Position numbers and translations under genes: made by a program. The notes under the pieces were generated by a model. It saw only the letters and a list, made by a program, of their open reading frames with translations. It made no database searches and was not told the origin of the DNA. From contig NZ_JAHWGU010000002.1 of assembly GCF_020873875.1 (NCBI RefSeq), positions 248,001 to 312,000 on the forward strand: 64,000 nt of DNA. The letters are read 5' to 3'. Source of the DNA: Actinoplanes sp. DH11 (GTDB lineage: Bacteria > Actinomycetota > Actinomycetes > Mycobacteriales > Micromonosporaceae). Of the stretch, positions 1 to 7,643 are shown in pieces; position 1 is the first letter of the stretch; each line of letters begins with the position of its first letter.

Positions 1-870
1 GTACCGCTGCTGGAGACCGTGGTGCCGGTGCTGCGTGCCACCATCCGGGCGCTGCGCCACGACCAGCACGCACCTCGGCCGGCCGGCATCCCGACGCTGC
101 CCGGCACCACGTTCGTGGACACCCTCACCGGGCGCGCGGCGGGCCTCGGCGCACTGGCCGCAGGCGACCACGAGCAGGCGTACGCGCACTTCCGGCAGAT
201 CTTCGACGAGGACGGCGAGCCACGGCACTACTTCCTCGGCCCGCGTTCGCTGCCACAGCTGGCGCTGACCGCCGCGCGCACCGGGCACGCCGCCGAGGCA
301 CGCCGGATCCTTCAGCGCTGCCGGCAGGCCGTCGGTCCGGTGCCGACCGCGCGGATGGCGATGCTGCTGGCACACTCCGCCGCCCTGCTCGACGGGACAC
401 CCGGGGCCGAGAACCACTTCCGGCAGGCCGTCGGCAACCCGGCGGGTACGCTCCACTGGCCGCTCGAGTTCGCCGAGGCGCAGCTCAACTACGGTCTCTG
501 GCTGCGCGGCAGGCACCGTGTCCACGAGGCCCGGCCGCACCTGCTGGCGGCCCGCGACGTCTTCCTGCGGCTCGGCGCGCGGGCCCACGCCGACCAGTCG
601 CAGCGCAGTCTCCCGGTCGGCCTGCTGCCGGCCGGTGAACCGGCGCCGCGGACCGGCAAGTTCGCCGACCTCTCCGCGCAGAAGCAGATGATCGCCCGGA
701 TGGCGGTCAGCGGACTGAGCAACCGGCAGATCGCCGAACGCCTCTTCCTCTCGCCGCGCACCGTCGGCTCCCACCTGTACCGCATCTACGCGGAACTCGG
801 CGTGGGCAACCGGCACCAGTTGCGCGCCCTGATCGACGACACCACCGCGACGCTGCCGATCGGAGCCTGA
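1..870 (+). CDS. LuxR-family transcriptional regulator, C-terminal part (cut by window edge)
   Basis: The reading frame is open back to base 1, so the start lies outside the window and 289 residues are visible. The last 60 or so residues form a LuxR/GerE helix-turn-helix: a Leu-Ser-Ala-Gln-Lys-Gln start, then the recognition region with GLSNRQIAERLFLSPRTV. The part before it is a helical, TPR-like stretch as in large LAL/MalT-type regulators, and it aligns by eye with the C-terminal third of the next gene. This is probably the remnant of a second full-length LAL protein. A 3-base gap separates it from the next gene, so both are likely co-transcribed. DNA-binding function is well supported; target genes are unknown. 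Confidence 0.85.
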   Translation, partial: VPLLETVVPVLRATIRALRHDQHAPRPAGIPTLPGTTFVDTLTGRAAGLGALAAGDHEQAYAHFRQIFDEDGEPRHYFLGPRSLPQLALTAARTGHAAEARRILQRCRQAVGPVPTARMAMLLAHSAALLDGTPGAENHFRQAVGNPAGTLHWPLEFAEAQLNYGLWLRGRHRVHEARPHLLAARDVFLRLGARAHADQSQRSLPVGLLPAGEPAPRTGKFADLSAQKQMIARMAVSGLSNRQIAERLFLSPRTVGSHLYRIYAELGVGNRHQLRALIDDTTATLPIGA

Positions 871-873
871 CCG

Positions 874-3699
874 ATGATCTCCCTGCCGTCCGGCCACCGC
901 CTGATCGGGCGCGACACCGAACTCGCCCGCGTCGCCCGGCTGCTGACCACCGCGCCCGGCGACATCGCCTTGCCCGGGGACACCGCGGCGCTGCTTGTCA
1001 CCGGGCCTCGGGGCGCCGGCAAGTCCAGCCTGCTGCTCGCCGGCACGCAACTGGCCCGGGACGCCGGGCGGCACCGCGTCGTCCGGCTGCACGGCACCTC
1101 CCCGGCCGGCCGGCGGCCGTTCCGGCAGATCCTGCTGGCCCTGCGCCAGGAACTGCCGGGACTGCCGCCACAGGTCAGCGGGCCGGCCCGGGCCGCGATC
1201 GGCCTGGAACCGGACGCCCGGCCGATCAGCGACGAGGACCTGCCGTCCGTGGTCCGGGCGGCAATCGTCGCGTCCGCCGCCACGTCACCGATCCTGATCA
1301 TCGCGGACGACGCCGATCGCCTCGGCCCGGACGTGCTCGGCCTGCTGGCCCGGGTGTCCGGCTGCCCCGGGGTCGCCGTGCTGGTCGCTACCCGGGAACC
1401 CGTCCCGGCCATGCTCGCGGCGCTGCCGGTGCTGCGTCTGCCGCCCCTGCGACCCGACGCCGCGACCCAGCTGTTCACCGACCGCAACCCGGTCACCACG
1501 GCGCAGCGGCGTGCCGAGATCCTGCACCTGGCCGCCGGCAACCCGGCGGCGCTCGTCGAACTCGGGCACAGTGTCCCCCCGTGCGGCGGCCTCCTCGCCG
1601 AGACCACCGAGACGCTCACCGCACTGCCCGCGCCCACCCGGGCCCTGCTGCTGCGCGCCGCCGCCCTGCTACCCGGCGACCCAGCACTGATCTTCCCCAC
1701 CGCGTCCGGGCCCGGCGACCCGGCGCTGATCTTCCCCACCGCGTCCGGCTCCGGCGACCCGGCGCTGATGTCCCCCACCGCGTCCGGGCCCGGCGATCCG
1801 GCGCTGATCTTTCCGGCCGGGTCCGGGCCCGGCGACTGGCAGCCCGCGGTCGAGGCCGGTCTGGTCACCTTCACCGCCGCCGGGCTCGCCTTCGCCCACC
1901 CCCTGGCCGCCGAGGCCGCCTACCGGGCGGTCCCCGCCCATGAGCGCCTGCGCGCCCACCAGGATCTCGCCGTTGCGCTCACCGCTCATCCGGAGCACCG
2001 GGCACTGCAACTCGCCGCCGCCCCCGGCACCGACGAAGAGGTGGCCGCCGCTGCCGAAGCCGCGGCCGCCGTCTTCCGGGACCGCGGCGACCGGTACGAG
2101 GCGACCACCGCCATGTGGAAGGCGGCGCTGCGCTCCCCCGCACCCGCCGACGCGGCGCGCCGGCTCGTCCGGGCCGTCGCGGACGCCCGCGACCTGCGCG
2201 ACACCGAGTGGGTGGCCGAACTGCACGCCGAGCTGTGCCGGCTCACCGACGACCCGGATCTGCTGGCCGAGGCCGCCGGATCGACCACCGCCGCCATGCT
2301 CTGGGCCGGATGGCACCGGGAGGCGTACGACATCCTGCTCGCCACCCACGACGTCGGCCCGGCAGCGGATCCGCGGCACGCCCTGAACCTGGCCGTGATC
2401 GCCGCCTCGATCGCGTGGCTCACCGGCGAGCGGGAACACCGGGCCGGGCTGATCCGGATGCTGGAGGCCGCCGGCACCACGGCCGACCCGGTGGCCGCCA
2501 CGGTCGTCCGCACGGTCATCGACCCATCGGCACATCACGGCCGGGAACTCTGCCGCAGCATCACCGTCCCGCCGCCGGGCGAGCCGCTCGACCCGCGGGG
2601 CCGGACCCGCCTGATGCAGCTCGGGCTGATCGCCTGGGCGGAGGACGAGAGCAGCCTCGCCGCCCGGGCACTGACCCGGGCGCTGACCGGCGGCACCCGG
2701 CCGGAACACTTCGCACCCGCCGGCGGCTCGGTGATCGCCCTGGTCACCGCCCTGATCGATGCCGGCGAGTGGCAGCAGGCCGACCGGTACGCCGACCCCC
2801 GCACGGCCACCGGCCTGCCCGCCCTGAGCGTCGGCCTCGCCTCCCTGCGCGCGCTGCTGCACGCCCTGCGCGGGGAGCACGCACAGGCTCTGCACCTCAC
2901 CCAGCAGGCGTGGCAGCAGCTGGACGTGCGGGAGAACCTGTCCACCCACGTCCGGCTGCTCCGGGCGGCCGGCCTGGCCTGCATCGGCGGCGGCGACCAC
3001 ACCAACGGCTACCGCTATCTGCGCGCCATGTTCGACCCGGACGGCCGCCCGGTGCACCCGCACCTGTCACCACGATCGGTGGCGGAACTCGCCGGGGCGG
3101 CGGTCCGCTGCGACAGGCACGGCGACGCCCGGACCGTCGTCGACGCGGTCACGCGGGACGCCGGTGACCGGCCGAGCGCCCGGATGCGGGTCCTGCTGCG
3201 GCTCAGCGAGGCGCTGCTGGCCGGTGACGAGGACGCCGGGGAACACTTCCGGCTGGCCGCCGGCGAGGCGGACGGCCCGCGATGGCCGTACGAGAATGCC
3301 GTCGTCCACCTGCACCACGGCGTGTGGCTGCGCCGCCACCGTGGTGTGCGTGAGGCGCGAACGGCACTCTCGTACGCCCAGAAGATCTTCCTCGAGATCG
3401 GCGCCCGTGACGCCGCCGGGATCGCCGCCCGCGAGATCGCGGTGGGTTCACCGCCCGCCCCGGTCGCGGGCCGTTCCGCCTGTGTGGCCCTGACCTCGCA
3501 GGAGACGCAGGTGGCGGCGCTGGCCGCGCAGGGTCTGAGCAACCGGGCGATCGCGGAGCGGCTGTTCATCTCCGCGCGGACGGTCGCCACCCACCTGTCG
3601 CGGGTCTACAGCAAGACCGGCATCCGCAGCCGCCACGAGCTGCACGCCGCCACCTTCGCGCCGACGGTCAGGCAGCAGCCCGCAGGATCAGGTCGGTGA
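874..3699 (+). CDS. Large LuxR-family (LAL/MalT-like) ATP-binding transcriptional regulator
   Basis: This 941-residue protein has the LAL layout. An N-terminal AAA-type ATPase carries a Walker A loop, GPRGAGKSS, near residues 46-54 and a Walker B-like ILIIADDAD near 140-148. A long alpha-helical TPR-like middle follows, and a C-terminal LuxR helix-turn-helix (SNRAIAERLFISARTVATHL) sits near residues 890-910. LAL proteins use ATP and a ligand-sensing helical region to switch on nearby genes; the ligand here is unknown. The start ATG lies 3 bases after the preceding regulator's stop. Oddity: a 13-residue in-frame tandem repeat (GDPALIFPTASGP-like) around residues 268-319 in the ATPase/helical linker. 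The 3' end overlaps the convergent hydrolase gene by 32 bases. Confidence 0.92.
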   Translation: MISLPSGHRLIGRDTELARVARLLTTAPGDIALPGDTAALLVTGPRGAGKSSLLLAGTQLARDAGRHRVVRLHGTSPAGRRPFRQILLALRQELPGLPPQVSGPARAAIGLEPDARPISDEDLPSVVRAAIVASAATSPILIIADDADRLGPDVLGLLARVSGCPGVAVLVATREPVPAMLAALPVLRLPPLRPDAATQLFTDRNPVTTAQRRAEILHLAAGNPAALVELGHSVPPCGGLLAETTETLTALPAPTRALLLRAAALLPGDPALIFPTASGPGDPALIFPTASGSGDPALMSPTASGPGDPALIFPAGSGPGDWQPAVEAGLVTFTAAGLAFAHPLAAEAAYRAVPAHERLRAHQDLAVALTAHPEHRALQLAAAPGTDEEVAAAAEAAAAVFRDRGDRYEATTAMWKAALRSPAPADAARRLVRAVADARDLRDTEWVAELHAELCRLTDDPDLLAEAAGSTTAAMLWAGWHREAYDILLATHDVGPAADPRHALNLAVIAASIAWLTGEREHRAGLIRMLEAAGTTADPVAATVVRTVIDPSAHHGRELCRSITVPPPGEPLDPRGRTRLMQLGLIAWAEDESSLAARALTRALTGGTRPEHFAPAGGSVIALVTALIDAGEWQQADRYADPRTATGLPALSVGLASLRALLHALRGEHAQALHLTQQAWQQLDVRENLSTHVRLLRAAGLACIGGGDHTNGYRYLRAMFDPDGRPVHPHLSPRSVAELAGAAVRCDRHGDARTVVDAVTRDAGDRPSARMRVLLRLSEALLAGDEDAGEHFRLAAGEADGPRWPYENAVVHLHHGVWLRRHRGVREARTALSYAQKIFLEIGARDAAGIAAREIAVGSPPAPVAGRSACVALTSQETQVAALAAQGLSNRAIAERLFISARTVATHLSRVYSKTGIRSRHELHAATFAPTVRQQPAGSGR
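1675..1830 (+). repeat. 39-bp in-frame tandem repeat, four copies, inside the LAL regulator
   Basis: Four consecutive 39-base units start at 1675, 1714, 1753 and 1792. They encode GDPALIFPTASGP, GDPALIFPTASGS, GDPALMSPTASGP and GDPALIFPAGSGP. A fifth start (GD) follows at 1831. The unit is a multiple of three, so copy-number change would keep the frame. Confidence 0.9.
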
Positions 3700-4510
3700 C
3701 CTGGGCCGGGTGCGCCACCATCGCGGCGTGCGAACTGTGGATCTCGACGGTCCGGCCCTTCGCGGCCCGCGCCGCCATCGCCTTCTCGGCGACCGGCGGA
3801 ATGGTCTTGTCGTCGAGCGAGACCAGGTAGTACGCCGGGATGCTCTTCCACGCCGGCACACCGGTCTCGCCCTCGAAGGCCGCCGACGACAGCGGCCGCT
3901 GCTGGGTCGCCATCAGCTTGGTCTCGCTCAGCGGGGCGTCCGCCGCGAACAGCTTCGGGAACCACGCCGGGTCCACTGTCGTGTCGACGGCGCCGGAAGC
4001 GTTCGGGTACGGCCGCTTGATCAGGTGCGAAACCAGCACCGAGTTGTCGCCGCCGGCGAGCGCGCCGGCCTCGGCGATCGTCTCACCCTGATCCGGTGCG
4101 TAGGCGGAGATGTAGACGAGCGACTTCACGTTCGGGTTGCCGGTGGCCGCGTTGGTGATCACCGCGCCGCCGTAGGAGTGACCGACCAGCACGATCGGGC
4201 CGCTGATCGTGGCGAGGAAGCTCTTCAGGTACGCCGAGTCCTCGTCGAGGCTGCGCAGCAGGTTCGGCGGCGCGACGACGGTGTAGCCCTTGGCCTGCAG
4301 CCGCTTCGTGACGCCGTTCCAGCCGGAGGCGTCGGCCCAGGCGCCGTGCACCAGCACGATCGTCGGCTTCACCGAGTGAGCCGGCTTGCTCGCGGCGACC
4401 GGGACGCCGGCGGTGACCGGCGTCGCGGCCGACGCGGCGGCCGGGATGACGGCCAGTGCGGACGCGGCGAGGACGCCGGCCAGGGCGAGCCGGGACGTGG
4501 GGAAGGACAT
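3668..4510 (-). CDS. Secreted alpha/beta-fold hydrolase
   Basis: A 280-residue alpha/beta hydrolase. The N-terminus (MSFPTSRLALAGVLAASALAV and onward, ending in an Ala-rich AAASA cleavage region) is a signal peptide, so the enzyme is probably exported. The oxyanion motif VLVHGAW is near residue 55, the nucleophile elbow GHSYGG near 115, and an acidic residue in LVSLDDKTIP plus a late His in SSHAAM complete a plausible triad. The family covers esterases and salicylate-esterase-like hydrolases; the substrate cannot be read here. The ATG at 4510 is chosen because GGAGG lies 8 bases upstream and the signal peptide begins there; in-frame codons further upstream lack such support. It converges with and overlaps the LAL gene by 32 bases. 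Confidence 0.85.
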   Translation of the reverse strand: MSFPTSRLALAGVLAASALAVIPAAASAATPVTAGVPVAASKPAHSVKPTIVLVHGAWADASGWNGVTKRLQAKGYTVVAPPNLLRSLDEDSAYLKSFLATISGPIVLVGHSYGGAVITNAATGNPNVKSLVYISAYAPDQGETIAEAGALAGGDNSVLVSHLIKRPYPNASGAVDTTVDPAWFPKLFAADAPLSETKLMATQQRPLSSAAFEGETGVPAWKSIPAYYLVSLDDKTIPPVAEKAMAARAAKGRTVEIHSSHAAMVAHPAQVTDLILRAAA

Positions 4511-4621
4511 GCGGAACCTCCGTGGTGCGCGGTGCGGGAGGGCCCCGCACTCGCTGGTTCCGAGCCTGCCCCCGGCCACGGCCGCCGCCATCGGTCGCCT
4601 TACTGCCGTGCCCTGCTTGCC

Positions 4622-5785
4622 TTACTGCCGTGCCCGGCCGAAGGGTCCGCCGGCGCCGAAGGCGAACGCGCCGAAGCGTTCACCCATCAGCCGGTGCGTG
4701 GCCGCGTCCGGGTGCAGCCGGTCGGGCAGCGGCAGCGCGCCGGCGTCGCCCTCGCCATAGAGCGTCAGACCGTCCAGAAAGAACAGGTTGGCGTCGTCCC
4801 TGGCCCGCTGGGCGACGAGTCGGGCCAGTTCGGCGCGGATGGTCCGCAGGGTCAGCTTGCCGCGGGCGGCCTCCGCCGGGTCACCGGTCGCGACGAAGCG
4901 CAGCTCGCCACGGCCGAGCGCCTCGGTGTCGAACGCGCCGGGGCCGGGGGTGTCCTCGTGGATGGGGCAGAGGATCGGGGAGACGACGAGCAGCGGGGTC
5001 TCCGGGTGTCCGTCCCGGACGGTGTCCAGGAACCCGTGCACGGCGGGGGTGAAGGCGCGCATCCGCATCAGGTCGGCGTTGACGAGGTTGATGCCGATCT
5101 TGACGCTGATCAGGTCGGCGGGCGTGTCGCGCATGGTCCGGGCGGTGAACGCGTCGAGCAGCGCGCCGCCGCCGAACCCCAGGTTGAGCAGTTCGACCCC
5201 GCCGATCGCGGCGGCGAGCGCGGGCCACGTGGTGCTCGGGCCGGCAGCGTCGGAGCCGTGGCTGATCGAACTGCCGTGGTGCAGCCACACGGGCCGGTCC
5301 GTGCGGGCCGGCTCGACCGGCGCGTCGGTGCGCAGCGCGATCAGCTCGGTGGTCTCCCGGTGCGGCAACCAGATCTCGATGTCCTTCTCGTGCTCGGGCA
5401 GGCCGGTGAAGCGCAACGTGCCCGGTTCGCCGGCGCGGTGCTCCACGGCGCCGGTGGCCAGGTCGACCACCAGGGCGTCACCGCCGGTGACGCCGGCCTG
5501 CTCGACCAGCCGGCCGTCGACCACCAGGTCGTAAAGCCCGTCCGGCCGCGACGGGACGCCCGGGTAGACCCGGCGGGTCGGCATCGTGTCCAGCTCGATG
5601 GCGGTGGCCCGGCTGCGGAAGGCCAGCCGCACGCCGGACGGATGGGACTCCGCCATGGACAGTTGCCCATCGGTGTTCTGGGCGCGGGCCCAGGCGGGCA
5701 ACCGGTGCGGCAGCAGTCCGCGTGCGGTGCGTTCGAGGTCGAGCGCGCCGCGTACCAGTTCGGGGGTGATCGCCGTGATGTTCAT
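4622..5785 (-). CDS. SGNH/GDSL-type hydrolase
   Basis: This 387-residue protein has an N-terminal beta-rich region (residues 1-175) and a C-terminal SGNH hydrolase domain. Block I is read as HHGSSISHGSDA with the nucleophile Ser, block II as a Gly in NLGFGGG, block III as IGINLVN, and block V as LPDRLHPDAATH, which holds the catalytic Asp and His. Such enzymes are esterases or carbohydrate acetyl-esterases; no signal peptide is seen, so it is probably cytoplasmic. Its ATG overlaps the stop of the upstream TetR gene (ATGA), so the two are translationally coupled and the regulator probably controls this gene. Confidence 0.82.
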   Translation of the reverse strand: MNITAITPELVRGALDLERTARGLLPHRLPAWARAQNTDGQLSMAESHPSGVRLAFRSRATAIELDTMPTRRVYPGVPSRPDGLYDLVVDGRLVEQAGVTGGDALVVDLATGAVEHRAGEPGTLRFTGLPEHEKDIEIWLPHRETTELIALRTDAPVEPARTDRPVWLHHGSSISHGSDAAGPSTTWPALAAAIGGVELLNLGFGGGALLDAFTARTMRDTPADLISVKIGINLVNADLMRMRAFTPAVHGFLDTVRDGHPETPLLVVSPILCPIHEDTPGPGAFDTEALGRGELRFVATGDPAEAARGKLTLRTIRAELARLVAQRARDDANLFFLDGLTLYGEGDAGALPLPDRLHPDAATHRLMGERFGAFAFGAGGPFGRARQ

Positions 5786-6381
5786 GGTTCCTCGATCGGA
5801 TCTGCGGGAGTTGCGGGTGCCGGCCAGTTGCGGAGCAGGAAGTCCAGCGCGTCCAGGCTGCGTGACCAGCTGACGTCGCTACCGGGTGCGCTGTGGCTGA
5901 ACGCGCCCTCCAGTTCCAGGCTCACGAAGCCGTGGACGACGCTGCCCAGCAGGCGGACCGCGTGCGTCTGGTCCACCCCGGTCAGGTCGTAGCCGCGCAG
6001 GATCGCCCGGCTCATCTCCGCGTGCCGGGGCCCGGCGCTGGCGGCGGCGGTGGCGCCGTCGAGCCGGTAGCGGGTGGCGGCATAACGGCCGGGGTGCTCA
6101 CGCGCGTAGTTCCGGAAGACCTCGGCGAACGCCGCCAGCGCGTCCTTGCCGGCGCGACCGGCCAGGGCGACCGCCAGCCGGTCGGCCAGCTCGTCCAGGG
6201 CGAGCAGCGTGATCCGGGTCTTGAGATCGTGCGCGCTCGCCACATGGGAGTAGATGCTCGCCACCTTCACGTCGAAGTGCCGGGCCACCGCCGACAGCGT
6301 CACGTGCTCGAACCCGGCCTGGTCGGCCAGCTCGGCAGCGGCCAGCGCGAGGCGGGCACGGGTAAGTCCGGCGCGAGCCAC
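5782..6381 (-). CDS. TetR-family transcriptional regulator
   Basis: About 199 residues. The N-terminal TetR helix-turn-helix runs over residues 5-45 (LTRARLALAAAELADQAGF, then LSAVARHFDVKVASIYSHV). The ligand-binding part carries the W-H-G-type C-terminal helices (HGFVSLELEGAF), as in the TetR_C_33 group. I place the start at the GTG at 6381, because GGAGG lies just upstream with normal spacing; an in-frame start at 6429 would add 16 residues without a clear ribosome site. Its stop overlaps the start of the SGNH hydrolase (ATGA). Probably a repressor of this two-gene operon; the AT-rich stretch at 6415-6440 is the likely promoter/operator region. Confidence 0.85.
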   Translation of the reverse strand: MARAGLTRARLALAAAELADQAGFEHVTLSAVARHFDVKVASIYSHVASAHDLKTRITLLALDELADRLAVALAGRAGKDALAAFAEVFRNYAREHPGRYAATRYRLDGATAAASAGPRHAEMSRAILRGYDLTGVDQTHAVRLLGSVVHGFVSLELEGAFSHSAPGSDVSWSRSLDALDFLLRNWPAPATPADPIEEP

Positions 6382-6486
6382 GTCGTCCTCCTCGGTGAGC
6401 GTCAGCGACAACCTAAAGGCTATAGGCAAAAACCTTCAGACGCTAGTTTCGTACGGGGTCGAAGTACCGCCAACCCCGGACCCCGC

Positions 6487-6915
6487 TCAGCTCGTCTCGT
6501 GGATCAACACGCCGGAAGCACCGACCACGTACCTCTGTTCGTCCCGCAGCTCCACCACGACGTCCACCGTCACGTTCGGGTCCCACTTCGGCCCGTTCCG
6601 GGCGACGACCTGGAACCCGGCCGCCTCGCGCGAGCCGGGATACTCCTCGACCAGCGGCGCCACCCACACCTCGCCACCGTGCACGACGACGATCCGATCG
6701 GCCCGCAGCGTCGCCGGCAGAGCAGCCGGCTCGGCGAGGATCCGGACGGAAGCGATGAGCGGCTGCCCGTCGGGCGGGCAGATCGGCATGAAGTCGCGCC
6801 ACAGGTACGCCTCGATCCGCACGGTTGCGCCCGCCACCGTCACCGTTTCCGGCACGGCGCCCCCCGCACCCATCGCCACCACCGGATCGAGGTCCTGCCA
6901 CGAGTCGTCATTCAT
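6487..6915 (-). CDS. Hypothetical protein
   Basis: A 142-residue protein with no recognised domain, signal peptide or membrane segment. It is mostly predicted beta strand (TVRIEAYLW, IVVVHGGEVWVAPLVEEY, VTVDVVVELRD), suggesting a small soluble beta-sandwich or barrel. The ATG at 6915 has GGAGGA a suitable distance upstream. It lies in the same direction as the TetR/SGNH pair, 105 bases upstream of that pair. Codon use is typical for the region, so I take it as real. Confidence 0.65.
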   Translation of the reverse strand: MNDDSWQDLDPVVAMGAGGAVPETVTVAGATVRIEAYLWRDFMPICPPDGQPLIASVRILAEPAALPATLRADRIVVVHGGEVWVAPLVEEYPGSREAAGFQVVARNGPKWDPNVTVDVVVELRDEQRYVVGASGVLIHETS

Positions 6916-6940
6916 GCCCCGATCCTCCCGGACAGTGCAC

Positions 6941-6988
6941 GGCCTCGGCGGTTCGCGGCCTCGGCGGTTCGCGGCCTCGGCGGTTCGC
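6941..6988. repeat. 16-bp tandem repeat, three perfect copies
   Basis: GGCCTCGGCGGTTCGC occurs three times head to tail at 6941, 6957 and 6973, just upstream of the hypothetical gene starting at 6915. No function is assigned. Confidence 0.9.
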
Positions 6989-7006
6989 GCATCCGCCGGG
7001 CCGATA

Positions 7007-7115
7007 CCGACCGGTGAACCGTTTGCCCGAGGAAGGTCGGTTCAGGGCGGCTCAAGTTGACCGACGAACCACGCCGACGGGGGCCGGCACGGCAGGCGGA
7101 GTTGACCGGTAAACC
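7007..7115. repeat. Three degenerate GTTGACCGGTAAACC-type palindromes
   Basis: Copies are at 7007-7020 (CCGACCGGTGAACC), 7056-7070 (GTTGACCGACGAACC) and 7101-7115 (GTTGACCGGTAAACC). They belong to the same family as the sites at 7424-7438 and 27601-27685. The central CCGG and near-dyad symmetry are like operators of LacI-type regulators, but no regulator of that type is in the window. Confidence 0.6.
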
Positions 7116-7178
7116 TCAGGGAAGGTGAGTCCTTTCGCGCTGCGACCACGGTCGGCTGCGTCAGGTTCGCACGGCGGT

Positions 7179-7253
7179 GTTGATCTGCTAGCGATGCGAA
7201 ATCGCGGTTCAGACCCCATGATCACAGCGATTTCGTAGCGCTAGCAGATCAAC
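7179..7253. repeat. 27-bp inverted repeat with 21-base loop
   Basis: The left arm, 7179-7205, and right arm, 7227-7253, are reverse complements at 25 of 27 positions; the two mismatches lie near the middle of the arms. The arms carry TTGATCTGCTAGCG and CGCTAGCAGATCAA. It could be a bidirectional terminator, a recombination or protein-binding site, or a small palindromic mobile repeat. Confidence 0.88.
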
Positions 7254-7278
7254 ATCTCGGCGAGGCGGAGGCGCGCGT

Positions 7279-7372
7279 GGAAGCCCAGGCGGAGGCGTAG
7301 ACGGAGTCGCGGCTGGAAGCCCGGGCCGAGGCGTAGACGGAGTCGCGGCCGGAAGCCCGGGCCGAGGGCAGA
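7279..7372. repeat. 36-bp tandem repeat, about 2.6 copies
   Basis: Units start at 7279, 7315 and 7351 with GGAAGCCC and continue with a GGCGTAGACGGAGTCGCGG-like block. The third copy is partial. It lies immediately right of the inverted repeat. No function is seen. Confidence 0.85.
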
Positions 7373-7423
7373 CGGCAGCGGCCGGTCCCGAGCAATCGGG
7401 CGGTGACTGCCAGCCCGTAACAC

Positions 7424-7438
7424 GTTTACCGGTAAACC
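7424..7438. promoter_or_regulatory. Perfect palindrome GTTTACCGGTAAAC
   Basis: A 14-base perfect dyad (7424-7437) followed by C, the cleanest member of the ACCGGT-centred family in this spacer. It lies about 190-200 bases upstream of the lipase-like gene. Confidence 0.6.
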
Positions 7439-7559
7439 TCTATTGGCGTGTGCGCATTCGAATGTCGAGCCCTCCAACCCGACAGCGACCTGACCGCCGG
7501 CGCCTCCGCCCAGCGTCACGCCCGGGGAGGGTGGCGGCACGCCTCCATGCTTACCCATG

Positions 7560-7578
7560 TTAGGTTTGCCTAACCTAA
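7560..7578 (+). promoter_or_regulatory. Iron box (IdeR/DmdR1-type operator)
   Basis: TTAGGTTTGCCTAACCTAA matches the actinobacterial iron-box consensus (TTAGGTTAGSCTAACCTAA) at nearly every position, with the TTAGGTT/AACCTAA arms intact. It lies about 45-65 bases upstream of the start of the secreted hydrolase, the usual place for a repressor site over a promoter. Expected effect: repression when iron is plentiful. Confidence 0.85.
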
Positions 7579-7643
7579 CAGGATGTTGGCGGACATTCCG
7601 GCCAACGGCCGCGTGGTCGGCCTCCGTGAAACAGAAACGAGTG

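Larger units (their letters stand above)
6916..7643. other. Repeat-rich 730-bp intergenic region
   Basis: No gene with credible start and codon use is seen. The stretch holds a 16-bp tandem repeat, several ACCGGT-centred palindromes, a long inverted repeat, a 36-bp tandem repeat and, at its right end, an iron box. Each is listed separately. Confidence 0.7.
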
